52,403 nucleotides of DNA from Solirubrobacterales bacterium (lineage in GTDB: Bacteria; Actinomycetota; Thermoleophilia; Solirubrobacterales; Solirubrobacteraceae). The notes under the pieces were generated by a model. The model was not told the DNA's origin and ran no database searches. It saw nothing but the letters and a program-made list of their open reading frames with translations. The stretch covers positions 1 to 52,403 of the forward strand of contig DAIDJO010000013.1 in NCBI GenBank assembly GCA_027451345.1. The letters run 5' to 3'. Of the stretch, positions 8,763-18,087 are shown in pieces (the first letter of the stretch is position 1; every line of letters starts with the position of its first letter). The translations under genes and the position numbers were made by a program.

Positions 8763-8768
8763 ACCGTA
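8763..8768 (-). promoter_or_regulatory. -10 box for the NlpC/P60-like gene
   Basis: TACGGT on the minus strand is followed by 7 nt and then the ATG. There is no Shine-Dalgarno sequence, so the transcript should be leaderless. Confidence 0.5.
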
Positions 8769-8887
8769 CCCCCGGCGGGACGGCCCCTCGCGGCATTGAC
8801 ACAGAGTTGGCACAGAGCGTTCGCCCACACCGCCGCAGGTCACCTCCCGGCGGGCCCGGAAACGCCTCGGGCCCTCCGACGGGCCGC

Positions 8888-8893
8888 TACCTT
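8888..8893 (+). promoter_or_regulatory. -10 box for the J-domain/TPR gene
   Basis: TACCTT is followed by AATCGCG and then the ATG at 8901. The 7-nt spacing places the start of transcription on the start codon; no Shine-Dalgarno sequence is present. Confidence 0.5.
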
Positions 8894-8900
8894 AATCGCG

Positions 8901-10154
8901 ATGCCCCGCGTCCTGGACCTCGAACAAGCCCTGCTGCTGCTCGAGCTCGAGGCGCCGTTCGACAAGCGCCAGGTGCAGCTCGCGCGCCGCCGGATGGCGA
9001 AGCGATGGCACCCGGACATCGCGCCCCCCGGACGCCAGCACGAGCACCAGCGCCACCTGCAGGCGATCAACGAGGCGGCCGACGAGCTCGAGCGACTGGC
9101 CGAGACCTCGCGCAGCGGAACGGTCAGCCGCAACGCGGTCAAGGTCTCCGCCGCCGCCGCGCGCCGCGCCCGCGAGGAGGAGGGGCGCCGCGCCTACGAG
9201 GCAGAGCAGCGTGCACGCGAGCACGCGGCCGACCGGGCCCGCCACGACCCCTTCGGCGCGCGCGTCCCCGACCACTCTGTGGTGCACCGCTACGCCCGCT
9301 GCGTCTCCTACCCCGAGTGGGGCGTCGGCACGGTGAGCGGCATCTACTTCTCCGGCGACGGCGACGACGTCCAGCAGTGGGCGCGGATGTCCTTCTCGGT
9401 CGGTGTGCGCACCGTGCCGGCCGGCTCGCTGCAGTTCGTCGACTTCTCCAAGCCCGACCCCGGCGCCGAGCGCGTCGAGCGCTTCATGACGGCCGCCCAG
9501 CACGCCCTCGCCGAGGGCGACCCGGCGCTCGCCGCCCAGCGCCTCATCTACGCGCGCGACGCCGACCCGAGCAATCCGGCCGTGCTGCGCCTGCTCACCG
9601 TCGCCTTCTGGCAGGCGGGCAACCTGCCGGCGGCCGGACGCGCGGTGCGCGACTGGGGCCGGGCCGAGACCGACCGGCCAACCGCCGAGCGCTACGCCTC
9701 GCGCATCTACGAGGACATGGGCGCGATCGACCTCGCCGCCGAGTCGGCCGAGCGCGTCACCCGGCGCGTTCCGCAGGACGCCTCCGCTTGGGCCCGGCTC
9801 GGCCGGTTGCGGCTGCGCCTCCTGCGGCGCGACGCGGCGATCGACGCGCTCGAGCGCGCCCGGCTGATCGAGCCGTCGCTCGAGATCATGCTCGACCTCG
9901 CCCTCGCCCACCACCTGAGCGGCGACGTCGGGGCGGAGGTCTCGGCGGCGGAGGCGGCGACGACCCTGGCCCCCGACTCACCCCGCGCCTGGTCGGCCTA
10001 CGCCCACGCGCTGGCCCGCACCGATCGCCTGCGCGAGTGCATCGCCGCCTGCGAGCACGCGCTCGGCCTGGGCGACGACCACGAGGTGCGCGATCTGCTC
10101 GAGCGCACCCGGGCGGCGCTGCCGGCCGAGCTCGCCTCGCGCACGGCCGCGTAG
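8901..10154 (+). CDS. J-domain-like protein with TPR repeats
   Basis: The 417-residue cytoplasmic protein begins with a J-like domain: a helix rich in Arg/Lys, the RWHPD segment with HPD at residues 37-39, and a closing INEAADELERL helix. A charged linker rich in Arg/Glu/Ala (about 75-115) and a beta-type segment (about 125-185, WGVGTVSGIYFSGD) follow. The C-terminal half (about 195-400) consists of helical tetratricopeptide-like repeats (AVLRLLTVAFWQAGNLPAAGR, AWARLGRLRLRLLRRDAAI, AWSAYAHALARTDRLRECI). The HPD motif predicts stimulation of a DnaK-type ATPase, with the TPRs selecting clients. The ATG has a leaderless -10 upstream. It is convergent with a GroES gene, 7 nt between stops, so a chaperone link is plausible but not shown. 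Confidence 0.8.
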   Translation: MPRVLDLEQALLLLELEAPFDKRQVQLARRRMAKRWHPDIAPPGRQHEHQRHLQAINEAADELERLAETSRSGTVSRNAVKVSAAAARRAREEEGRRAYEAEQRAREHAADRARHDPFGARVPDHSVVHRYARCVSYPEWGVGTVSGIYFSGDGDDVQQWARMSFSVGVRTVPAGSLQFVDFSKPDPGAERVERFMTAAQHALAEGDPALAAQRLIYARDADPSNPAVLRLLTVAFWQAGNLPAAGRAVRDWGRAETDRPTAERYASRIYEDMGAIDLAAESAERVTRRVPQDASAWARLGRLRLRLLRRDAAIDALERARLIEPSLEIMLDLALAHHLSGDVGAEVSAAEAATTLAPDSPRAWSAYAHALARTDRLRECIAACEHALGLGDDHEVRDLLERTRAALPAELASRTAA

Positions 10155-10161
10155 ACGCCGA

Positions 10162-10479
10162 TCAGTCCGGGATGTCGGGGAGCTCGGCGAGCACCCCGAG
10201 GAGCTCGCCGACGCGGCAGACGAGCAGACGCTCCTCGTCGACCTCCACCCACGCCCCCGCGGAGGCCGGAAAGACCACGTGGTCACCGCGGCTCACGGGC
10301 ATCTTGACGCCGACGTGATCCCACCAGTCGAGGCCCGGCCCGACCGCCAGCACGATCCCGTGCTGGGGCGGCGGCTCGTCGTTGCCGGGGGGCACGAGCA
10401 GACCGGAGCGGCGGACCCGGTCGGGGTCGAGCTCCTTGATCACGACACGATCGAACAGGGGACGCAGTTCATGGCGCAT
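10162..10479 (-). CDS. groES: stand-alone GroES-family co-chaperonin
   Basis: A 105-residue Cpn10 protein. It starts with LRPLFDRVVIKELDPD, has the mobile-loop region RRSGLLVPPGNDEPP with Gly at its turn, then HGIVLAVGPG, VSRGDHVVFPA and a closing EERLLVCRVGELLGVL strand. Length and order fit GroES (95-105 residues). No groEL is adjacent, so this is either a separate groES or a second copy. Compared with classical GroES there is a Trp-rich insert (DWWDH) in the roof region and a short acidic tail. A TAGGAT box lies 9 nt upstream of the ATG. It should work as a heptameric lid on GroEL in the cytoplasm. Confidence 0.85.
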   Translation of the reverse strand: MRHELRPLFDRVVIKELDPDRVRRSGLLVPPGNDEPPPQHGIVLAVGPGLDWWDHVGVKMPVSRGDHVVFPASAGAWVEVDEERLLVCRVGELLGVLAELPDIPD

Positions 10480-10518
10480 GACCAGGCGATCCTAACGAGG
10501 ATCTGCTGTCATGCCGGC

Positions 10519-11097
10519 ATGGCCGCCGCCCTGCTCCCCGACATCGCGACCCTCGTGGCGGGGCTCGACGACGCCGGGCCGATCACGGTGGGGGTGATGG
10601 TGAGCTCGGTGGACGGCCGCGCGACGATCGACGGGCGGGTCGGTGGCCTGACCGGCCCGGCCGACCAGCGGGTGCTGCTCGGCGTGCGCGAGCGCGCCGC
10701 CGCGGTGCTCGTCGGGGCCAGAACGGTGCGGACCGAGGGGTACGACCGCCTGCTCGACGATGCCGCGCGGGCGCGACGCGTGGCGAGCGGGCTCGCGCCG
10801 GAGCCGGAGCTCGTCGTCGCCGGCCGGACGAGCCCACCGCTGCCCGAGCTGCTGGGCGAGCTCCGCGCCCGCCACCCCGACCGGCCGATCGCGTGCGAGG
10901 GCGGCCCGACGCTGCTCGGCCGACTCGTGGCCGAGGGCCTGATCGACCAGCTCGTCCTCTGCCTCTCGCCGCGGATCGTGGGCGACGACCGCCAGCTGCC
11001 GCTGCTCAACCCTCCCGCCGAGCTCGACATCGAGCTCGAGCTGCTCGCCGCCACCACAGACGACGGCTTCCTCTTCCTCCGCTACGGTCTGCGCTGA
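10519..11097 (+). CDS. RibD C-terminal/dihydrofolate reductase-like NADPH reductase
   Basis: The 192-residue protein matches the RibD_C fold: VGVMVSSVDGRATIDGRVGGLTGPAD, the NADPH-binding stretch RAAAVLVGARTVRTEGYD, then PIACEGGPTLLGRLVAEGLIDQLVLCLSPRIVGDD. It lacks the deaminase domain of a full RibD. Members reduce pterin-like or pyrimidine substrates, e.g. riboflavin intermediates or dihydrofolate/dihydropterin. The start is taken at the ATG at 10519; an upstream in-frame ATG at 10471 overlaps the divergent groES start and is less likely. The stop overlaps the next start (TGATG), so it is translationally coupled to the folP-like gene, which points to pterin/folate metabolism rather than riboflavin. 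Confidence 0.8.
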   Translation: MAAALLPDIATLVAGLDDAGPITVGVMVSSVDGRATIDGRVGGLTGPADQRVLLGVRERAAAVLVGARTVRTEGYDRLLDDAARARRVASGLAPEPELVVAGRTSPPLPELLGELRARHPDRPIACEGGPTLLGRLVAEGLIDQLVLCLSPRIVGDDRQLPLLNPPAELDIELELLAATTDDGFLFLRYGLR

Positions 11098-11984
11098 TGC
11101 GCCTGCAGCTGCCCCGGACGACGCTCGACCTGCCCGCCGGCGAACCGGTGGTGATGGGCATCCTCAACATCGGCCGAGACTCGGTGGCCGACTCGCGGAC
11201 CTTCGAGAGCCTCGAGCAGCAGGTGGAGCGCGGGCTCGAGCTCGTCGCGGCCGGGGCGGGGATCATCGACATCGGCGTCCTGTCCGGCCGCACCGACACC
11301 GCGCCGATCCCCGTGGCCGAGGAGATCGACCAGCTCTGCCCGCTGGTGCGCGCGCTCGCGGACCACGACGTGCTCGTCTCGATCGACACCTGGCGCGCCG
11401 ACACGATCGCCGCCGCCGTCGACGCCGGCGCCGCGCTGATCAACGACACGAGCGGCCTGCTCGACCCGGCGGTGGCGGACATCGCCGCCCGGACCAGCGC
11501 GGGCCTCGTCCTGATGCACACGCGCGCCGCCCCGAAGCAGCGCAACTTCCCGACCTACGAGGACCCGGTGGGCGACGTCCTCGAGTTCCTGCGCGAGCGG
11601 ATCACCCTGGCCACCGAGCGCGGGGTCGCCGCCGAGCAGATCCTGCTCGACCCGGGGCTCGACTACGCGAAGGCCCCGCAGGAGAGCATCGAGGTCCTCC
11701 GCCACCTGCGCGACCTCGCCGCGCTCGAGCGCCCCATCCTGCTCGCCGTCTCCCGCAAGTACTTCATCGGCATGCTCTCGGGGGCGCTGCCCGAGGACCG
11801 CCTCGCCGGCACCATCGCCGCGCTCGAGTTCGGCGTCAGCCTCGGCGCGCAGATCGTGCGCGTGCATGACGTCGCCCAGGTCGCGCAGTACCTGCGCCTG
11901 CGCCGGGCCCTGCACGGCGAGGGCGAGGTCGACCTGCTCGGGCGGCCCGACGACGACCGCCTGAAGTGGATCGCCCCGAAGTAG
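11097..11984 (+). CDS. dihydropteroate synthase family protein, atypical
   Basis: A 295-residue TIM-barrel of the DHPS family. Recognisable elements are MGILNIG (N-terminal strand with Asn), SIDTWRADTI, INDTSGL, LLDPGLDYAK, a SRKYF segment with Lys, and the RVHDV end motif with Arg and His. Two signatures differ from standard FolP. The TPDSFSD loop reads GRDSVAD, and the STRPG loop that contacts p-aminobenzoate is replaced by LSGRTDTAPIP. It may be a divergent active DHPS, a FolP2-like paralogue, or an enzyme with a different second substrate. It is coupled to the reductase gene (ATG overlaps its TGA). Its last codons end at 11984; the following 54 bp show no gene. Confidence 0.8.
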   Translation: MRLQLPRTTLDLPAGEPVVMGILNIGRDSVADSRTFESLEQQVERGLELVAAGAGIIDIGVLSGRTDTAPIPVAEEIDQLCPLVRALADHDVLVSIDTWRADTIAAAVDAGAALINDTSGLLDPAVADIAARTSAGLVLMHTRAAPKQRNFPTYEDPVGDVLEFLRERITLATERGVAAEQILLDPGLDYAKAPQESIEVLRHLRDLAALERPILLAVSRKYFIGMLSGALPEDRLAGTIAALEFGVSLGAQIVRVHDVAQVAQYLRLRRALHGEGEVDLLGRPDDDRLKWIAPK

Positions 11985-12038
11985 CGTCGGCCGCCTCCGC
12001 CGGTCCAGGCCCGCGAAGCAGCGGCGAGCGGGCCGTGC

Positions 12039-12823
12039 TCAGCGATCCCAGCGGAAGAAGCGAATCGAGATCCGCAGCAGGATGACGGCGTAGGCGGCGA
12101 GCACGACCAGGTGGGTCGTCCCCGGCCATCGGCCGAAGTCGGCGTTCGTGATCGACGGCACCGCCGCTCCGAGCGGCGTGTACTGGCTGATCGTGCGCAG
12201 CACGGGGCTCATCGACTGCTGCGGCACCCAGAGGCCGGCGAAGAACATCAGCGGGAAGAACAGGATGCCGCCGATCGCGCCCGCGACCCGCTGACTCGAG
12301 GCCAGGGAGGCGATCAGCAGCCCGAGAGCCGCCATCGCCGCCATCGTCAGCAGGATGGCGAGGATGAAACCGACCACCTCGCTGGGCAGCGGCACCGAGA
12401 AGGCGAAGTGCGCGACGAGCATGATCAGGACGACCACGCTGCCGGCGAGCCCGACGACGAGCGTGAGCTGTGCGGCGAGCAGCCGAGGCGCCCCGATCGG
12501 CGTCGTGGAGAGGCGCTTCAGGTAGCCCTTGTCCCGGTAGGAGGCGAGCGTCGCGGGCATCGCGCTGAGCGACAGCAGCGTCAGCGTGAACGTCATCAGC
12601 ACGGGGGTGTAGACGACGATGAAGCGCAGCCCGCCGAGCGCGTGCGGGTGCCGGTTCGAGGTGGCTGAGCCGAGCACGACCAGCAGGCCGACCGGGAAGA
12701 TGAGCGCCCAGAAGAGGATCATCGGCTCGCGCCGCAGCAGGCGGAACTCGACGGCGAGCAGGCTCGGGAAGCCGCCTCGCCGCTGCTTCGGCGGCTGGTT
12801 CTCCGCGGTTCGGGCGAGCGCGC

Positions 12824-12827
<4 letters not shown>
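12039..12827 (-). CDS. ABC-2 type exporter permease
   Basis: A 262-residue membrane protein with about six hydrophobic segments (roughly 37-57, 74-96, 115-142, 147-175, 178-205, 232-255) and the ABC-2 pattern ASYRDKGYLKRLSTTPIGAPRLLAAQL between TM2 and TM3. It starts within the ATPase stop region (4-nt overlap, ATGA), so the two genes are coupled. Together they form a two-gene DrrA/DrrB-like exporter for drugs, lipids or glycoconjugates; the substrate cannot be inferred from sequence. Confidence 0.88.
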
Positions 12828-13786
<959 letters not shown>

Positions 13787-13879
13787 CTGCCCAGCTTGCC
13801 AGAGCGTGCGGCGTCGCGCGATCCGCCCCGCGGGCGCTGGCGTACAGTCGGATCATCCATCGACGACGCAGGAGGCACC

Positions 13880-14434
13880 ATGACGACGCTCCCCGACCGC
13901 GCGAACACCGCCCTGCTGGTGATCGATGTCCAGAACGGCGTCGTCGCGGACGCCCATGAACGCGACGCCGTCGTCGCCCGGATCGGCTCGCTCGTCGACC
14001 GCGCCCGCGCCGCGGACGTCCCGGTGATCTGGGTCCAGCACGTCGACGCGGAGCTGCCCGAGGGTTCCGAGGCCGGGGCATATGTGCCCGAGCTGAACCG
14101 CCGCGAGGACGAGCCGCTCGTGGCCAAGCACTACGGCGACTCGTTCGAGGAGACCGAGCTCGAGGAGCTGCTCGCCGCGCGGGCGGTCGGCCACCTCGTC
14201 GTCGCCGGAGCCCAGACCGATCAGTGCATCCGCTCGACGCTGCACGGCGCGCTGGTGCGCGGCTACGACGCGACGCTCGTCGGCGACGCGCACACGACGA
14301 GCGACCTGTCGGCCTACGGGGCGCCACCGCCCGACCAGGTGATCGCCCACACGAACCTGTACTGGCGCTACCAGACCGCGCCGGGGCGGGCCGGGGCGGT
14401 CGTCGCGGCGGACGAGGTCGTGTTCGCGCGGTGA
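13880..14434 (+). CDS. isochorismatase-family cysteine hydrolase
   Basis: The 184-residue protein has the cysteine-hydrolase triad of the family: Asp in LLVIDVQNG, Lys in LVAKHYGDSF and Cys in AGAQTDQCIRSTLHGAL. The VIWVQHVD and GDAHTT segments also fit. The family hydrolyses amides or vinyl ethers (nicotinamide, N-carbamoylsarcosine, isochorismate), and nothing in the neighbours decides which. A strong GGAGG lies 4 nt before the ATG, and a TACAGT -10 lies near 13841, so this gene has a leader. The stop codon is part of a short tandem duplication. Confidence 0.88.
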   Translation: MTTLPDRANTALLVIDVQNGVVADAHERDAVVARIGSLVDRARAADVPVIWVQHVDAELPEGSEAGAYVPELNRREDEPLVAKHYGDSFEETELEELLAARAVGHLVVAGAQTDQCIRSTLHGALVRGYDATLVGDAHTTSDLSAYGAPPPDQVIAHTNLYWRYQTAPGRAGAVVAADEVVFAR

Positions 14435-14460
14435 GCCTCGGTCGGGTGAGCCTCGGTCGA
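14431..14460 (+). repeat. two tandem 15-bp units over the stop codon
   Basis: The unit GTGAGCCTCGGTCGG (second copy ends in A) occurs twice. The first contains the hydrolase stop TGA at 14432-14434, and the second gives another in-frame TGA at 14447-14449. Confidence 0.8.
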
Positions 14461-14490
14461 GACCTCACCGGCCGTCTGCTCACCGACTGT

Positions 14491-14532
14491 CTGAGCTAGC
14501 ACTCAGTAATAACACCGGGAGGGTGGTACAGT
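14491..14532 (+). promoter_or_regulatory. probable MMPL promoter with palindromic operator
   Basis: CTGAG-N6-CTCAG (14491-14506) is an inverted repeat that would overlap the -35 position of a promoter with a TACAGT -10 box at 14527-14532. The placement suits a TetR-type repressor, as is common for MMPL exporters, but no regulator gene is adjacent. The leader from about 14539 to 14619 ends with a Shine-Dalgarno GCAGGAGG. Confidence 0.35.
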
Positions 14533-14619
14533 CAGGGGCGCGCCCGCGACGGGGCTCGATCCGTCCCGGTGCGATCACCCGTCAACGCCTGATCTCTCTC
14601 CCGCAGGAGGCGCCGAAGC

Positions 14620-16830
14620 ATGGTCGGTCTGAGTCGCTGGTGCATGGCCCACCGCCGCTGGGTTGTCGTGGGCTGGTTGATCCTCGCCGTGGCCGCGAAC
14701 CTGATCGCGAATGCCGTCGGGCGTCATTACGCGACGAACTTCAGCCTGCCCGGCACCCAGTCCCAGCAGGTGACGAACCTGCTCACCCGCGAGTTCCCCA
14801 GCCAGGGTGGCGACGTCGACACGATCGTCTTCCGCTACGCGCGGGGCCGCTACGACGCGCCGGTCGTGCGGACGGCGATCAACGGCCTGCTCGCCAAGGT
14901 TCGCCGCGACCCGGCGGTCGTCGACGTGATCAGCCCGTACTCCGCGGCCGGACGGGTCGAGGTCTCCCGCGACGGCCACGTCGCCTTCGCCACCATCAAC
15001 TACACCAAGCGCGCGAACCTGCTCCCCGACACGACCGGCAAACCGGTGATCGCCCAGGTCAAGGCGCTGCGCGTCCCCGGGCTGCAGGTGGCGGCCGGCG
15101 GCCAGGTGATCGAGCAGGCGGAGGGCTTCAACATCGGCCCGGCGACATTCGTCGGCGTCATCGCCGCGATGGTCATCCTGCTCATCACCTTCGGCTCCCT
15201 CGTCTCGGCCGGGCTGCCCCTGCTCACGGCCGGCCTCGGCCTGATCACCGGTGTCGCGTTGATCGGCCTCGCCACCCGCGTCTCGAGCATCTCCAACGTC
15301 GGGCCGGAGCTCGCGCTGATGATCGGCCTCGGCGTCGGTGTCGACTATGCCCTGTTCATCGTCACCCGCTTCCGCGAGAGCTATGTGCGCCTGAAGGACG
15401 TGGAGGCCGCCGTGAACGAGGCGATGGACACCTCCGGCCGGGCCATCCTGCTCGCCGGGACAACGGTGATCATCGCCCTGCTCGGGATGTTCGCGACCGG
15501 CGTGTCGTTCATGTACGGCCTCTCGATCGCCTCGGTGCTCGCCGTGCTGCTCGTCCTCGCCGCGTCCCTGACGCTCGTCCCGGCGCTGCTCTCCCGGTTC
15601 GGCGAGCGCATCGCGCGGCCGTCGCGGTCGGCTCGCCGCCGGGCCGCCGAGCCGGCGGGCATCGAGCATCACGACCCCGCGTGGCGGCGCTGGAGCCATA
15701 TCGTGCAGGCCCGGCCGAGGTCCCTGGCGCTCGTGTCGCTCGCCGTGATGGCCGCCTGCATCGTGCCGTTCTTCGCGCTGCGCCTCGAGAGCTCCGACGC
15801 CGGCAACGATCCGAGCAACACCACCTCCTACCTCGCCTATCACCTGCTCGCCGAGGGCTTCGGCGCGGGCTTCAACGGACCGCTGCTCGTCGCGGTGACG
15901 CCGCCCAACGGCGGGAACCTCGCCGCGGCCCCTGCCGTCGTCAGGGCGGTGCGGGCCACGCCTGACATCGTGGCGGTCTCCCCCGTCCGGACCGCCGCCT
16001 CCGGCCGCGTGGCCGTGTTCGAGGCCTATCCGGGCTCCGCTCCGCAGGCGCGCGCGACGACCGCCCTCGTCCACCGGCTGCGGGACACCGTCTTCCCCTC
16101 GGTGTCACGGCGGACCGGGGTCGGGATCGCCCTCGGCGGCTTCACCGCCGGCTCGATCGACTTCTCGCACGTGCTCTCCGCGAAGCTGCCGCTGTTCATC
16201 GGCCTCGTCGTCGTGCTCTCCGCACTGCTCCTGCTGGTGATCTTCCGGTCGCTCGTGATTCCGCTCCAGGCGGCCGTCATGAACCTGCTCAGCATCGGGG
16301 GCGCGCTCGGCGCGACGGTCGCCGTCTTCCAGTGGGGCTGGGGCTCGAGCCTGTTCGGCGTCACCCCGGGACCGATCGAGCCATGGATCCCGGTGATCAT
16401 GTTCGCGGTCGTCTTCGGCCTCTCGATGGACTACGAGGTCTTCCTCGTCTCGCGCATCCGCGAGGAGTGGGTGCACCGCGGCGACCCCTCCGAGGCGGTC
16501 GCCGACGGCATCGCCTTCACCGGACGCGTGATCACGGCGGCCGCCGCGATCATGGTCTGCGTCTTCCTCTCCTTCATGCTCGGCGACGAACGCTCGATCA
16601 AGGAGTTCGGCTTCGGCCTGGCCATCGCCGTCTTCCTCGACGCGCTCGTGGTCCGCTGCGTGATGCTCCCGGCGACGTTGCAGTTGCTCGGGGACACGAC
16701 CTGGAAGTTGCCCGGCTGGCTGGATCGGCGCCTTCCCGAGCTGAACATCGAGGGCCGCTCCCCGGCGCGGGCCCTCCCGGCACCGGTCACCGAGGAGCGC
16801 GAGCCCGAACCGGTGGGCGGGCGGCGGTAG
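14620..16830 (+). CDS. MMPL/RND-family transporter
   Basis: A 736-residue membrane protein with the duplicated MMPL layout: TM1, a large extracellular loop, TM2-6, then the same again. The proton-relay motif occurs in both halves as GLGVGVDYALF (about residue 240) and FGLSMDYEVFLVSRIREE (about 600). Length matches small MMPL proteins of actinobacteria, with no long cytoplasmic tail. Members export lipids, siderophores or drugs using proton-motive force. The start follows a good Shine-Dalgarno sequence (AGGAGG, about 9 nt). The upstream palindrome suggests repression. Substrate not inferable. Confidence 0.92.
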   Translation: MVGLSRWCMAHRRWVVVGWLILAVAANLIANAVGRHYATNFSLPGTQSQQVTNLLTREFPSQGGDVDTIVFRYARGRYDAPVVRTAINGLLAKVRRDPAVVDVISPYSAAGRVEVSRDGHVAFATINYTKRANLLPDTTGKPVIAQVKALRVPGLQVAAGGQVIEQAEGFNIGPATFVGVIAAMVILLITFGSLVSAGLPLLTAGLGLITGVALIGLATRVSSISNVGPELALMIGLGVGVDYALFIVTRFRESYVRLKDVEAAVNEAMDTSGRAILLAGTTVIIALLGMFATGVSFMYGLSIASVLAVLLVLAASLTLVPALLSRFGERIARPSRSARRRAAEPAGIEHHDPAWRRWSHIVQARPRSLALVSLAVMAACIVPFFALRLESSDAGNDPSNTTSYLAYHLLAEGFGAGFNGPLLVAVTPPNGGNLAAAPAVVRAVRATPDIVAVSPVRTAASGRVAVFEAYPGSAPQARATTALVHRLRDTVFPSVSRRTGVGIALGGFTAGSIDFSHVLSAKLPLFIGLVVVLSALLLLVIFRSLVIPLQAAVMNLLSIGGALGATVAVFQWGWGSSLFGVTPGPIEPWIPVIMFAVVFGLSMDYEVFLVSRIREEWVHRGDPSEAVADGIAFTGRVITAAAAIMVCVFLSFMLGDERSIKEFGFGLAIAVFLDALVVRCVMLPATLQLLGDTTWKLPGWLDRRLPELNIEGRSPARALPAPVTEEREPEPVGGRR

Positions 16831-16896
16831 CGCCCGTTGCCGGCATCGGTCGGCGCGCCCGCGCACAGGTCGGGCGAGCAGGGTAGCCACCGCGTC

Positions 16897-18033
16897 GTGA
16901 CAGCGGCGCGTGAGCGGGGGACCTGGGTGCTCTGCGGAGCGGGCCTGCTCGCGCTCGCCGTGGCCCTGGCGCTGAGCCCGGGCGGCGCCGCCGCGGCCGC
17001 CGCGCAGGACTGGCCGCCGTTCGTGCTCGTCTCCGGGCTCCTGCTCGTCGGGCTCGTGAGCGAGGCGGATGGCCTCTTCCTCGCGGCGGGACAGCTGCTG
17101 GCCCGGCGCGCGCGCAACGGCGTGCTCCTCTACGCGGGCGCCGTGCTGCTGATTGCGATCGTCACCGCGCTGCTCAACCTCGACACGTCGGTGGCGTTCC
17201 TCACGCCCTTGTTCGTCTACACCGCACGCACACGCGGGGAGGGCGAGGCGCCGCTGCTCTACGCCTGCATCCTGCTCTCGAACGCCGGCTCCCTGATCCT
17301 GCCCGGATCGAACCTCACGAACCTGATCGTCCTCGGCCACGCGCATCTCAGCGGCGGAGCGTTCTTCCGGCGGATGGCCCCCGCCGGGCTCGCGTCGGTG
17401 ATCGTCACCGCCGCGGTGATCGCGCTGTGGCATCACCGCGACCTGCGGGCGACGGTGGCCCCCGCGGGTGACGCGACGCGCCCCCGCCTGCGCTGGGGCG
17501 CCGCGGCGGTGATCGCCGCCACCGTCCTCGTCGTCGCCCTGCCCGACGCGGCGTTGCCGGTCGCCGCGGTCGGAGTGCTCGCGCTCGTCCTGCGGCTGGG
17601 TCCCTCACGCGCCACGCTGAGGGCCGGCCTGGAGGTGCTCGGCCTACCCGTGCTGATCGGGTTGTTCGGGGTCGCCGTCTCGCTCGGCGCGCTCGGCCGC
17701 GCCTGGTCGGCGCCCGACTCGCTCCTGAGCCACCTCGGGCCCTGGACGACGGCGGCGGTCGCCGCGGGCTCCACGGTGGTGGTCAACAACCTGCCGGCCG
17801 CCTCGCTCCTCTCGGCGCGAGCGCTCGTGCACCCGTACTCGCTGCTCGTCGGACTGAACATCGGCCCCAACTTGTTCGTCACCGGCTCCCTCGCCTGGGT
17901 GCTGTGGTGGCGCTCGGCGCGCACGGCGGACGCCCATCCCGCGCTCGGGTCGGCGATTCGGCTCGGGCTGGCCTCGGCGCCCCTCGCGATCGCCGCGGCG
18001 ATGGCCGTCCTCACCATCACGGGAACGTCCTAG
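16897..18033 (+). CDS. ArsB/NhaD-type ion transporter permease (IT superfamily)
   Basis: A 378-residue protein with about ten hydrophobic segments. Two re-entrant-type signatures fit the ArsB/NhaD/CitM superfamily: LSNAGSLILPGSNLTNLIV in the first half and VNNLPAAS in the second. It could be an arsenite efflux pump or an anion/sodium symporter; no ars genes are adjacent, so the substrate is open. I chose the GTG at 16897 because a TAGCCA box lies exactly 7 nt upstream, matching the leaderless spacing seen at other genes; a TTG at 16837 is the alternative. Only 66 nt separate it from the MMPL stop. Confidence 0.75.
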   Translation: MTAARERGTWVLCGAGLLALAVALALSPGGAAAAAAQDWPPFVLVSGLLLVGLVSEADGLFLAAGQLLARRARNGVLLYAGAVLLIAIVTALLNLDTSVAFLTPLFVYTARTRGEGEAPLLYACILLSNAGSLILPGSNLTNLIVLGHAHLSGGAFFRRMAPAGLASVIVTAAVIALWHHRDLRATVAPAGDATRPRLRWGAAAVIAATVLVVALPDAALPVAAVGVLALVLRLGPSRATLRAGLEVLGLPVLIGLFGVAVSLGALGRAWSAPDSLLSHLGPWTTAAVAAGSTVVVNNLPAASLLSARALVHPYSLLVGLNIGPNLFVTGSLAWVLWWRSARTADAHPALGSAIRLGLASAPLAIAAAMAVLTITGTS

Positions 18034-18087
18034 CCGTCTGCGCGCGCTGACCTCCCGACAACGTTCGAGGGCAGGCGCGGCCGCTCC

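Noticed and set aside
14500..14510. CIRCE-like half site (TAGCACTC) upstream of the MMPL gene
   Set aside because: Only one half of the CIRCE element is present and the second half GAGTGCTA is missing at the required distance.
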